From Cordia subcordata (lineage: Eukaryota; Streptophyta; Magnoliopsida; Boraginales; Cordiaceae), in the NCBI GenBank assembly GCA_028554755.1, contig JAPTOF010000005.1:19566001-19630000 (forward strand): 64,000 nucleotides of DNA. The letters run 5' to 3'. The notes under the pieces are model-generated. The model was not told where the DNA came from. It saw only the letters and a list, made by a program, of their open reading frames with translations, and searched no databases. Shown piece by piece: positions 1 to 10,565 of this stretch (position 1 is its first letter; each line of letters begins with the position of its first letter). Both the position numbers and the translations under genes were made by a program.

Positions 1-2515
1 ATTTTAGCCCAACTGCTTCGTTAAAGCCCAGGCAATGGCGTGGCATCAACTCCCAAAGCCCAAAGAAGTGGGCCAGCCCTTTACATCAAGTCGAAAAACA
101 TCAAATATATACGAGTTAATATAATCAATTGTCATAAAAAAATAATAATAATAATCAATTGAAGAGTGTCGGCAACAATATTTATTTGTAGTAGTGTCTG
201 TTTTATAGTACAAATCTTTTTAAATTGCTTGGCAACTCACTAGGTTTGCTCATCTGTTTAGCTTTTAAGTTGGTTAAATCTATTTAAATTTTAATTTAAT
301 CTAGTAAATATATTTATTTTAATTAAAAATACTTTTTTGTAAGTGCTTTAAGTAAAAAAAAAAACATAAATTATAGTAATAAAAATAAAAAAGGAAAGGA
401 TAAGATAATAAAAAACTTCCCACCCCTAGTTTATGTTTTTTATGGTTTTAGAAGTATTTTTTTTTTAAATCAAGTTTAACTAAATCATTTATTATCTTAT
501 TCTTACCTTTTTTTTATCTTTATTTACTATAATTTATTTAATAAATTTTATACACCTATATTCTATATAACATATTAAGTTATTATACTATAACATTTTG
601 ATAATATACTTTTAAAAATATAAAAAAAAAACTATATTCATATCATATTTTAACTTAATTCTATTTTCATGTCTTTAAATGTTATTTTAACCATATAACT
701 TACTTTTGAACTTACTTATTTCAATAACCACAAATTTTATCTAAACACATAATTTTAAAGTCAAAAAACTTTTTAAAAAATTGTTTAAAACCAAACATAT
801 TTTAAATAATTTTTCAGTAGACCAATCCAAACGCCCTCTTAACCGCACTGAGGATAACTTGCATCAACACCTCCCTACTCCTTGCCACTCTATGCCTGAT
901 TTTCTGCTTGTTATCAGCATATATCCTTTGAGTTTGACAAAAAATATTTATGCTACTATTTTTATCATAAGTTGATTTAGTATATAAAAAATGAAAATAA
1001 CATATAGCATCTTCTGCTTGTAACAATTTTTTTTCTGAAAAAAAAAAAACTAAAACAAACATCTATAGATCGACATGTAATATATAGTAAGTACATGAAC
1101 AACCAAAAAATTATTGTTTTTGGTGGTTTATTGAGTTTAGCACAACTAACATGTTTGTGACACGTGTATGTTTACATGTGATTCTAGTGTCTAGGTTCTT
1201 GTACTATTTGATTTCTCAATCATGGTGGACCATTCATGTTTCTCTAATACGCTAGATTAAGAGATTATTAGAATGATTATTAATTCACTTTTGAACTTGT
1301 AGTAACATAAACGAAAATATAAATGTAATCAATGATTAAATTGTTACTTTAAGTTCAATAAAAATTGGTGAAACACAAAATGTAGAATTGAAATATATAA
1401 AAATATATAAAAAATAATTTCCTCACTATAATTATAAGGTGATACAAAGCCATCATGATCCCATCAATGTCCCTTGGGGTTAACTTTGACAATCATTCTT
1501 ACCTCATTGATTGTGATTTGCATGTCCTCCTTTTAAACTTTGATTATGCTCTCTCAAAATAATAATTTAGTTTAATTTTTAATATTCTGTTCCCCTTTTT
1601 CCTATTTAAATTTCAAAATTCAAAATATTTATCACTCCCTCTTCTTTCTAGTTTCTTTTATATGCTAAATCATAATTTTGCTACCCACTCAATTTATATC
1701 ATTTCGCAACCACAATATATGATAAATTACGTGTTTGTAAATCATAAGGAGTCTAATGAATTATTTTACTACATATAGAGTTTTGTAAAGTTGTCTCGAA
1801 AAAAAAAAATGACTTAAGTGATTTATAAAAAAAAATTTAAACATCGCAAGTTCTCTATGCCAATTTTAATAGAATAACAATTTAGGCTCAGTTTATTTTG
1901 CGAAAAATAATACAATCAGAAAATAAAATTTAGAAGAATAAGATTGTTTTTAATATCTGTCTGTCATACCAAAAATCAGATGAAAAACATTGTTCGATAT
2001 GTGTGTGAAGTTAGAATACTCGTAAGCTTTTCATTTTCAAATTTATATTCTTTAACAGAAAATGAGTTTTATTAATTAGTTGACCATTGTTATCTTGTCG
2101 ACTTGATTTCAAATAGTCAAACACAATTACACAAACATATTTTTGTTCGTTTAAATCGACTTCTTTGAAAGTAAATTTTTATTCATTTATTTGAATTTTA
2201 TTTAAATAATTAAAAAGCTAACCAATTTCCCCTCCATGTTGTCCCTCAAAAAAAAAAATAAAAAAAAATCAAATCTGTCTCCTTCTCAACCAGCGCTTCT
2301 AGCTTGGAGCTCCTGAACAACCATTTATTAGTCTTTTTTTTTTTTTCAAATTTTTTAAGATTACATTCTCATCCAAAAAGGTATAAACTTGAGTTAATTT
2401 TCCAAGAAAAATGGAAAAAAAAGTTTCCAAAATTGGGGTAAAGGTTCTAGATATATGAGCAGATTTAGGTTTTCGTAAGAAGAAAAAAGAAACAAGAAAA
2501 CGATTTTTTGAGAAA
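1..2515. other. AT-rich left flank without a supported gene
   Basis: This stretch is strongly AT-rich, with many A and T runs and short simple repeats. The few open frames are short, lack recognisable domains and have low-complexity translations, so I call no gene. The part from about 2260 to 2515 should hold the promoter-proximal region and 5' UTR of the DnaJ gene; I see no convincing TATA box there. Around 780-840 the motif CCAAAC recurs near T-runs, as it does at the ends of the MITEs found elsewhere in the window, but no paired end could be shown. Confidence 0.6.
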
Positions 2516-5500
2516 ATGCCGGGCCATAAGACGAAAGCGGAGAAGGGAGACGCGACGACGCAGCTGCGGAGAGACCCGTACGAGGTCTTAGGCGTGTCTA
2601 GAAGCTCCACGGATCAAGAAATCAAGAGCGCGTATCGAAAATTAGCTCTAAAGTAATTTATTTATATTTTTTTTTGTTTTTATGTATTTATAAGTGGATT
2701 TTATTGAATTCTGTTGATAATTGACTAATTTTGAAAATGTTGTAAAGTTTTCTGCTTGTATTTAGCTCATCTTTTTTCGTTGTTTTAGTTATATGAACTT
2801 TAGTGTGTGCATATACGTGTGTGTAAAATGTTGTAGTTTGTTCCCTTGTGGTGAAAATGATACATTTTGTTATATATTTGCCTGGCTAAATGGGAAGAAA
2901 TTGAAGGTCTGTGTGTATGTGCGTATGCATTCAAATGTGTGTATAAAATGTTGTATTTTTTAACATTTGCTTTTAAATGACACTTTAAAAAAAAAAAAAG
3001 GAAAATATTGCTTGGCTAAATGCAGAAGACTTGAGGAAAGTTTGAATCTTGAGATTGGAATCGTGGTCAATTTTTAATTTCTGTAATTCATGGTCAATTT
3101 TTAATTTCTATAATTTTGGGGGGTAAATTAATCTTTAGCGATGGATATAGGTAGGTGTTGCATTAAAAGATTTAGAAGTTCGATTTTTGAAAATTTTTCT
3201 CTTTTCTCTTTTTTCTTTTTCCTTTTTTTTTGTGTTGTTTTTTTTGGTGGGGAAAAAAACCTTTTAGGCAAATGCCAATTGGAGAAAATGGAAAAATGGG
3301 GAAACAGAAGGGGAAAAAGTAGTCATAGTTGGTGGACACTCAATTGTGGCTTCAGCTATCCCGCCCTTTTCTTCAGAAAATATATATTCTTTTGCCATAT
3401 TCAAATTTTTGTGTGTATGTGAGTGCTTTGTTAAATTATTGTCCTTCTTAATTTCATGTTATAAATTCCTTTTCAATTTTATTCTCTGTTTGCTAATTTA
3501 GGTTTTTGTATGCTCCACAAGTTATGATAAAGAAAGAAACAAGGGAAGGAAAGGTAACTCGGAGAGTTATTCTTTCTTTTGATGGTTAAGCAGACAATGA
3601 GGAAAATCTGAAGTAGAATATTTTGTTCTTCTGCAGGGGAAGACTGTATGAGTTCAACATATGGTATCCTTTGTTGCGTTATATTGCCTCCTTGGGACAA
3701 ATTTGAGTACTAACTTAAGCATATCCGATGCAGCAGAGCTTCACATAGGATGCTTGCTTAATATCTGTCTGATTCATGCATTGGAATGAAATGAATGTCT
3801 TTTTGTCACTACTGATGCTTTTCTCATAAAATTGTCAGGTACCACCCTGATAAAAATGCAAATGACCCCCAAGCAGCAGATGTGTTCAAGGAAGTTACCT
3901 TTTCGTACAACATTTTGTCTGATGCAGATAAACGGCGACAATATGATGCAGCTGGCTTTGAGGTTAAATATCTATGACAAGCTTTTGTTTGAAGTAGTTT
4001 GACTACTAAGTTAATAGAAGCAATGCATGGACATAGCTAGTTGCTGTATAGCTGAATGTGCAATTTTAGTACATAGCTAGTTTCTGTATAGCTGAACGTG
4101 CAATTTTAGTTCTATCTGTGACATAATAGATCATTGTGCAGGCTGTTGAATCTGAGAACCAGGAACTGCAGGTGGATCTTTCAAGTTTAGGAACAGTAAA
4201 TACAATGTTTGCTGCACTTTTCAGGTCAGTTTGAGCCAAATGTTGTGCTGTCTATTCATTTTCAAATTTCTCATATAGTTGGTTCACGGCTATTCATTAA
4301 TGACTTCAGTGCCACATAATAATACTGCACATTTTTGTGATGTTGCATACGCAAACAGTAAACTTGGTGTGCCAATCAAAACTACAGTGTCAGCCACTGT
4401 ATTAGAGGAAGCATTAAATGGTATGGTATCAATTGATCCACTTCCTCTAGGTCAGCCTTTGTCCAGAAAGGTGTGAATCTGTTTCTTCTGCTTTGACATT
4501 AACTCTTCTTCATTATGGTTTTCTTCATGTAATATTTTCTTCACTGAACAGGTTGAAAAGCAATCTGCTCACTTCTATTCTGTTACAATAACAGAAAAGG
4601 AAGCACAGGAAGGCTTTGTTTGCCGAGTCTATTCAAGAGATAAAAGCAAATTCAAGGTACCTTTAGGAAAAATATCAACTTTGTCTTTGCAAATATGCAC
4701 AGACTGTGTTATCTACTGGATGGAGAGAACGTTGTTCCTAAGATCCAGGTGGGCTCATCATATGATCTCAGTCACTTGGCTTCCTTGTAAAGGGGTCATT
4801 TTTGTCGGTGTTGAAGTGAAATAAACCATTGCCTGGAGAAAATATACAGACTTCCTTTCATCTTTTCACCCATCAGAGCTTGTAAAGGAAAGAGATAAGA
4901 ATGCACGAGGCTTCCACCACTATAGGATTTTGGATAGGTAGATGAAATTGGCTTAACCGACCTAGTCTGCATACCTCTTCTTCTTTATTTTTGATATCTT
5001 CCAGTATTCTAGAACTAGCCTTGAGGCTTGCAAAAAGGATTACATGCTCAACAGAGACATAAGGCATCAGGCAACACCCTAGAATTGATCTTCTCATATC
5101 TAATTGATCTTCTCATATCTTAAGTGTCTAGATGAGGTGGAACTGCTAAGTAGTATATTCTAAGTCCTTAACCTTGGAGTATCTGGAAACTACCTGCAAT
5201 CTCTTGCTCTGTGTATGTGTGTGTGTCAGTAGCTCTATATCTATTTTTTCCCCATTCCTCTCCATTTGCTTAGCATCTCTTCATTCAATGGTGAACACAT
5301 GTATGTTAAAATTAAAGAAAATTGCTCTCTCTCTCTCTTACTTGAGAGATTTGTGTTACAGTAACCTATTTGTCAATGGCTGCAGTATTCATAAGGTCAC
5401 AAAGACTTAAAATCTTGTAATTCTTACATAAATTCATCCATACGTTATGTACTTCTATATTTGCTAAGGTTTTCTCCTAGTCTCAGTAGTGGGCTTGGCT

Positions 5501-7570
5501 TTGTGCAGTTACTATACTTTGATGGGGAGGAAAATGGTGGCTTAAGCCTTGCCCTGCAGGTAAATATTATTTTTCTGTCCCCAAAAAACTCTAAGTTGAA
5601 ATTTCTCACATTGGATTTAACTTCCTCTAGTTTAGGCATCCAGTGAGCTCCTGGAGTTCTTTTATGGACTTCCTGAAGAGCTATTGAACTAATTCCTAGC
5701 CTGTCCTGGATATTTTGAATGCAATACTGTTTGTGAGAGGACTTTTGATAGTATTAATAGACATATAGAATATGCAATGCCTCTGTTATGCAGTCGCTGC
5801 TTCCAAGATTCTTCATTGTTGAGAAAGTATCCCAGCTATGAGGCGATGGTTACACTTTCTTGGTTTTCACTTTTTCGACTAGTTTTCTAGACTTTTAGTT
5901 TCTGTATATCTATAGACTTGAGAAGCTTTTCACTGGCTTTGTGTTCTTGTGCTTTTGTGATGGGAATGAAATGGGTCAGGTGGAATTAATTGATGCCTTG
6001 AAAGTTTCTATTGAAGCATCATCACTTGATGATTGTTTCCATTTTGTGTATAGTTTCTATTTTATTTGTCCTAGAACTTTGGAAGAATGGTTTGCTGATT
6101 ATCGCAGGAGCACCTCTCTGATCAACAATTCTTTTATCTTGCTACTTTTAGTTACAAGGGAAGCCATCTGTTTCTCCAGTTTGTCAAACAAACTGTTTAC
6201 CTTAAAAATTCAGAATTAAAATAGGCACTCTTCATGGTGCAAGATAGTCTTCGTACTTTGAGAATTAACTAATTATCTCAGATACATACCTGTAGCATCT
6301 GTACAGTGCTACCATAGGCCTGTAATGACCAGTCTCTCACTCCTTTTCTTTTCGGTTTTTGGCTTTATGATTGTGTAGGAGGATAGTGCAAGAACAGGAA
6401 AGATGACATCAGCTGGAATGTACTTTCTCCGGTTCCCTGTTTATCATATGGATCACTCGCATAACAAGGTGAATACTGAATCGTTATGATAAATGTTCTT
6501 GGTCTTCATTTTCATATAAAGCTATAATAATTTGGCTTCGATTTCATATGAGATGTTTTAGATGGCAGCTGTGAAGGATCCTGATGCTGCTTTTTTCAAA
6601 AAACTGGATGGGTTTCAGCCGTGTGAAATAACTGAACTAAAAGCTGGCAATCACGTGTTTGCTGTTTATGGTATATTCTTTTACTTGTAAGTTCTTTCAA
6701 CTTATCATATACAACTACATCTCATTGCTCGTCTTTCGTGGATGTTGTCATTGTTTCTAGGTGACAATTTTTTCAGAAGTGTAAGCTATACCATTGAAGC
6801 CCTTTGTGCTGCGCATTTCACAGAGGAAAAAGAGAATCTTAGAGCTGTGGAAGCCCAAATTTTGTCAAAAAGGCTGGAAATCTCCAAGTTTGAAAGTGAA
6901 TACAGGGAGGTATGAACTTCACCATACGTGACATTTGATGTTATCTTGAGTAGCACTGTGTTGCTGATTTCTTGTGGTACGTATGTTGAAAGGTTCTGGC
7001 CCTATTCACTGATATGACTAATAGATATACTCAAGAAATGCAAGCTGTAAGTTCCACGGACCTTCAAAACCAACTATCAGTTTGACCGTTCATTTGAGTG
7101 CCAATAGTTTTAGCAACAGGTTAGTTTTCAATTCACTTGCATTATTTCAATCATACAGATTGATGAGCTTCTTAAGCAGAGAAACGAAATACAAGCTTCC
7201 TACACAACTGCCCCCCCAATGAAACGTAGTAGTAGTGGCTCCCGAAACAAGATTAGCGGTGAATCCAAGCAGAAGATTGGTGAAGATGATCAAGTAAGAG
7301 ATAAGAAGCCCAGTTGGAACAGGATTAGGGGTGCATCCAAGCACAACTGTGAAGATGGGCAAGCACGGGTTAAGAAGCCGACTTGGGACCGAATAAAAAA
7401 GAAAAAGTGGTATAAGATTCCCTTAAAGGTAGACAAGAAGAAGCCATGCCAACAGGGTAAGGATATGTTTATCCACATATGCTTTGGTTAAAATATCTCA
7501 TCTTTCGTTTAAATTCTTTCCTTTCCGTTTTCACAAAGTTGATGTTCGTATTTCAGATTGCAGTTTATGA
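2516..7570 (+). CDS. DnaJ 16-like (ARG1 family) J-domain co-chaperone
   Basis: Twelve coding exons: 2516-2652, 3839-3962, 4142-4224, 4359-4470, 4552-4656, 5509-5559, 6379-6468, 6562-6670, 6761-6909, 6993-7046, 7159-7456 and 7557-7570. They join in phase to 441 residues. A J domain fills roughly residues 20-85, with the HPD motif that stimulates Hsp70 ATPase at 48-50. The middle matches the conserved plant ARG1/DnaJ 16 region (ALFSKLGVPIKT, KFKLLYFDGEENGG, TELKAGNHVFAVYGDNFF). A coiled-coil-like Glu/Lys stretch near 290-350 follows, then a basic tail containing KVDKKKPC, typical of DnaJ 16. The ATG chosen begins the family's usual MPGH start. ARG1 proteins are known in Arabidopsis for gravity signalling; DnaJ 16 is its less studied paralogue. 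The last coding exon is only 14 nt; if its intron is retained, translation ends at 7491 with a different tail. Identity of the family is very sure, exact orthology less so. Confidence 0.95.
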
Positions 7571-8522
7571 AGATTCATGTGAGATTGTAAGCCAGTCACG
7601 TTGATGGTGTTTGTTCTCAGCAATCACAAAGTTGTTGCAGAACAATTTGAGATGGGAGTTTCCTGCTCCAAGTCTCGATCATTTTGTTGTAAAATTCTCT
7701 CCTCCTTTCTCCATTTCTCTTGTACTCGTCTTCTTTTGTGACCAGTAAACTTGTAATCACATAATTTATTGATAAATTCTTTTTCATCAAATTTATTGGC
7801 ATGTGTTCTTGTTTCCTACTTCGTTTTACTAATTCGTTCAAATAGACGTTGATAAGAATTAGTTGCATTGTCAGATTCATATAATTTATCGCTTCTGATA
7901 GCATTTCACTTCAAATCATAGTGAAACTTATAGAAGCCTAGAAGGAAAAGAAAGAAGAAAAGACACCTTTACTAAATCGAATGCGTACACACCTTTAATT
8001 TTTTCTAGATGCTTTTAGAGCGTAGCTGGTATATTTCTCTTTTACCCTTCTGTTTTATTGTACATTTCATTCCATGAAAAGGCAAGAACTACTACAATTG
8101 TTATGATTTCAGCTCGATTTCTGTAGCAAGGATATTTATTTTTGCTATTATTTGTAAACAAATAGATTGGTATGCATGTAAACAAATTTCTATCTTGAAG
8201 AAACTTTCCGTTCGAAGTGGCATTCAAGAAATCTGTGTTATAGCAGTAGTGGCAACAAATATATATATATTGAAACTTGACAAACAACAGAATTCTGCAA
8301 GGGAGCTAGATTTTCTGATTGATGGTAACAATTTTTGCACTGAGAAAGTGCAACAAGAAATCAAAGCAAAACACACATGCACACACACGAGATTCAGTGA
8401 CTAGCTCGTGGCCGGGATTACTTCTCCAAGTGCGATGACTTGAGTTTTGAATTTCATGAGAGACGAGAATTTGAAGAAAAACATAGACACACGAAAAGCA
8501 GTAGAAGTTGAGAAGAGGAATT
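7571..8522. other. Convergent 3' flanks of the DnaJ and small-peptide genes
   Basis: No gene is seen. The first part should be the DnaJ 3' UTR; T-rich sequence and AT-rich hexamers near 7740-7800 could serve polyadenylation. The part from about 8400 to 8522 would be the 3' UTR of the minus-strand small-peptide gene. Short open frames here have no domain and look like chance. Confidence 0.6.
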
Positions 8523-8726
8523 TCAAATTTTTTGCTTGATCACAAACAAAGAAACAAGCAAAGCAATGGCCCCAAACAATGTTGAAGGCAAAGAAGCAAC
8601 AAAACCAGCAGATGGCGCAGGTGCAGGGGCCATATGGTCATGTCCCTCATGTGCTGCAACACCAGCGACCAAAATGGCAACACATGCAAGAGATGCTGCC
8701 ATAGCTGAGATTCTTGACAAAGCCAT
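8523..8726 (-). CDS. Small secreted arabinogalactan-peptide-like protein
   Basis: A 67-residue intronless frame. Residues 1-25 form a typical signal peptide (hydrophobic ACVAILVAGVAA, likely cut after Ala25). The mature part would start HEGHDHMAPAPAPS: a short His-rich motif, then alternating Ala-Pro, the classic site of prolyl hydroxylation and arabinogalactan addition in AG peptides. Residues about 48-67 are hydrophobic (FGAIALLVSLFVIKQKI), so the protein ends in a membrane segment or a poor GPI-anchor signal; the charged KQK end favours a plain membrane anchor. A TATA-like sequence lies about 90 bases upstream. A longer frame on the same strand in another register (8540-8809) is a shadow. 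The family call rests on composition and layout only; the real role is unknown. Confidence 0.75.
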   Translation of the reverse strand: MALSRISAMAASLACVAILVAGVAAHEGHDHMAPAPAPSAGFVASLPSTLFGAIALLVSLFVIKQKI

Positions 8727-8814
8727 GCTGCTTTAAATGCCTTCTTGGTGGTAATCTCAATGTAGAGTGATGATTTCAGTAGGCTGGTGTGAAACTCTTC
8801 ACAATCCACACATG

Positions 8815-8823
8815 CTTATATAG
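8815..8823 (-). promoter_or_regulatory. TATA box of the small-peptide gene
   Basis: On the minus strand this reads CTATATAAG, a strong plant TATA box, about 90 bases before the ATG at 8726. That leaves room for a short 5' UTR of about 60 bases. The position is right, but no transcription start is shown directly. Confidence 0.6.
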
Positions 8824-8919
8824 TGCAGATTTTGCTAAAATGTGTTTGACCAGGTTGTTGCTATGTGTGCCAGGAGTAAAAACATGTCTGTACTTTGAAG
8901 TGTTTTGCTACAAGCTTAA

Positions 8920-9322
8920 GGTTCTATTTGGTTCAGTTATGAGATTTTAACTATTGAGTTGTAAAATTTTTTAACAATATATTTTTGGTCAAAAATACTG
9001 TTAAATAAAAGCCGTTGATAATTTAGCTTGATATTTTAAGAATTAAGCTTTTAGTTGTTTTAAAAATAATATTAGAATTTCAAAGATTATGGAGTAGCAT
9101 TTTTGAGAAAAGAAGAAAAAAATAATTTTTGACATAATGTAAAAACAGCTATTCAAAAGCCTTTTTCAAGAAGCTCCAAATTTGGAGTTTTTGGTTTTTC
9201 AATTTTTTTTCAGCTTTGTCTTTTATGTAAAAATACTTTTAAAATTTTCCAAATAAGATAGTTTTAACTTCTAGACTTACAGAAAGTATTTTTGATTGTT
9301 AAAATTTGGACCAAACAGGCTC
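8920..9322. mobile_element. MITE, PIF/Harbinger (Tourist) type, TAA target duplication
   Basis: The element of about 403 bp begins GGTTCTATTTGGTTC and ends GGACCAAACAGGCTC, which are imperfect inverted repeats (10 of 15 positions). TAA flanks both ends (8917-8919 and 9323-9325), as expected of PIF/Harbinger insertions. It has no coding capacity. A reverse-oriented relative lies in an intron of the LRR gene (14943-15250); the shared core includes CTCCAAAT followed by an A/T-rich part and GCTACTCCAT. Confidence 0.7.
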
Positions 9323-9325
9323 TAA

Positions 9326-10497
9326 AAACTTGGAATTAACATGTAATGTTCATGTAAGTATAAGATTTCATTAATTCTTACATTTTGTACTCGTCAGTCT
9401 TGTTTGATTGGCTGATCCTATTATGAAGACATGAACACGAAGTGGGACAAGCTCTTGGCCCCGTTACGTTGTATATCATTGTCTTTGAATTTTTAATACT
9501 TTAAGTTTACTCTTGGCATTATTGGTTTCAAGTTCAAAAAAGAGAAAAAAGATAATCGCATCTTATATCTTCAGATGTTTGACAACTAGAAGAGGTCCTG
9601 CTCATGTGGCCTTCGTCGTGCTCAAGAACGTGGTTGCAAACAAGATTGTAGCTCTGGTTCTATGTATTCAAATTTATAATTATTCACTTATAAATTATTT
9701 AATATTTTAAGTTCAATAAAAGATCGTCGTAACTCTTCAACTCTCAACAATTGCCAAACTTTGTCTCAAAAGGTACTCCAAACAATCTAATTTGTATAGA
9801 TACTAGAAAAAGAAAAATATCATGTTTGATGAAGCAAGGCCATTGTCGTGCTACAAGCAAAGCGTTGACAAACGAATATATCAACTTTTAAAGTCTTAAA
9901 TTAATCATAAAAGTTCACTTTCTTTTCATTAAAGAACACACTATTTTTGCAAATAAGTATTTGAATTAGTTATGAAAAATCTAAAACTCAAATATAACTT
10001 TTTTTTTCAGAAACCAAAAACATCTAACTTTTCTTAAAAAAGCATTTTGAAAGTTATAGAAGGAAACAGTTTTTTCAAGAATTAATCCAAACAAACTTCA
10101 AACAGGAAGTTAAAATTTAAGAGGGTGATAAGGTAATATTGTTTGTTTTGAGATCATACTTTCTCCTCCAACATTTGTTGTGTACTCTTTTCAACTTTTA
10201 AGAGATTGAAAAATGTCCACAATGTTCATGGTTCATGTAAATATTAAAATTGAGCGTGAAATTAGTTGCCTCACTTAAAAAGTGGAAACACAAGCAAGCC
10301 CAATGTTTTCTAACAAGCCCAACCCAAATCTCTAGCCTCTCATTATTCAATGTTGTTATCAAAATACACTCCTGAAGCAATTCAACCGCAACAGTTTGAG
10401 AGCTTGTGCAACACCGCACTGCCTTGCTGCCTGTATCGCCGTTCTCTATCCTCTTCTCCCCACCCCCACCCCCACCCCTATCCTGCCATCTATACAT

Positions 10498-10536
<39 letters not shown>

Positions 10537-10565
10537 CCCACCTATATGTTACACAGACACACACT
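9326..10565. other. Spacer and promoter region of the LRR gene
   Basis: No gene is seen from the MITE to the LRR start codon. About 9930-10098 is a relic of the short MITE family also found at 49522-49746 (shared AATAAGTATTTGAATT-type core and an AATCCAAACA-type end). The last 150 bases are pyrimidine-rich and hold a CCCCCACC tract and a CA microsatellite, probably within the 5' UTR or core promoter of the gene that follows. Frames across 10198-10680 simply translate these repeats. Confidence 0.6.
10491..10540. repeat. Compound ATAC / CA microsatellite
   Basis: Several ATAC units run into an uninterrupted CA repeat, ending about 30 bases before the LRR gene start codon at 10566. It probably lies in the 5' UTR and could vary in length among individuals. 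Confidence 0.9.
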
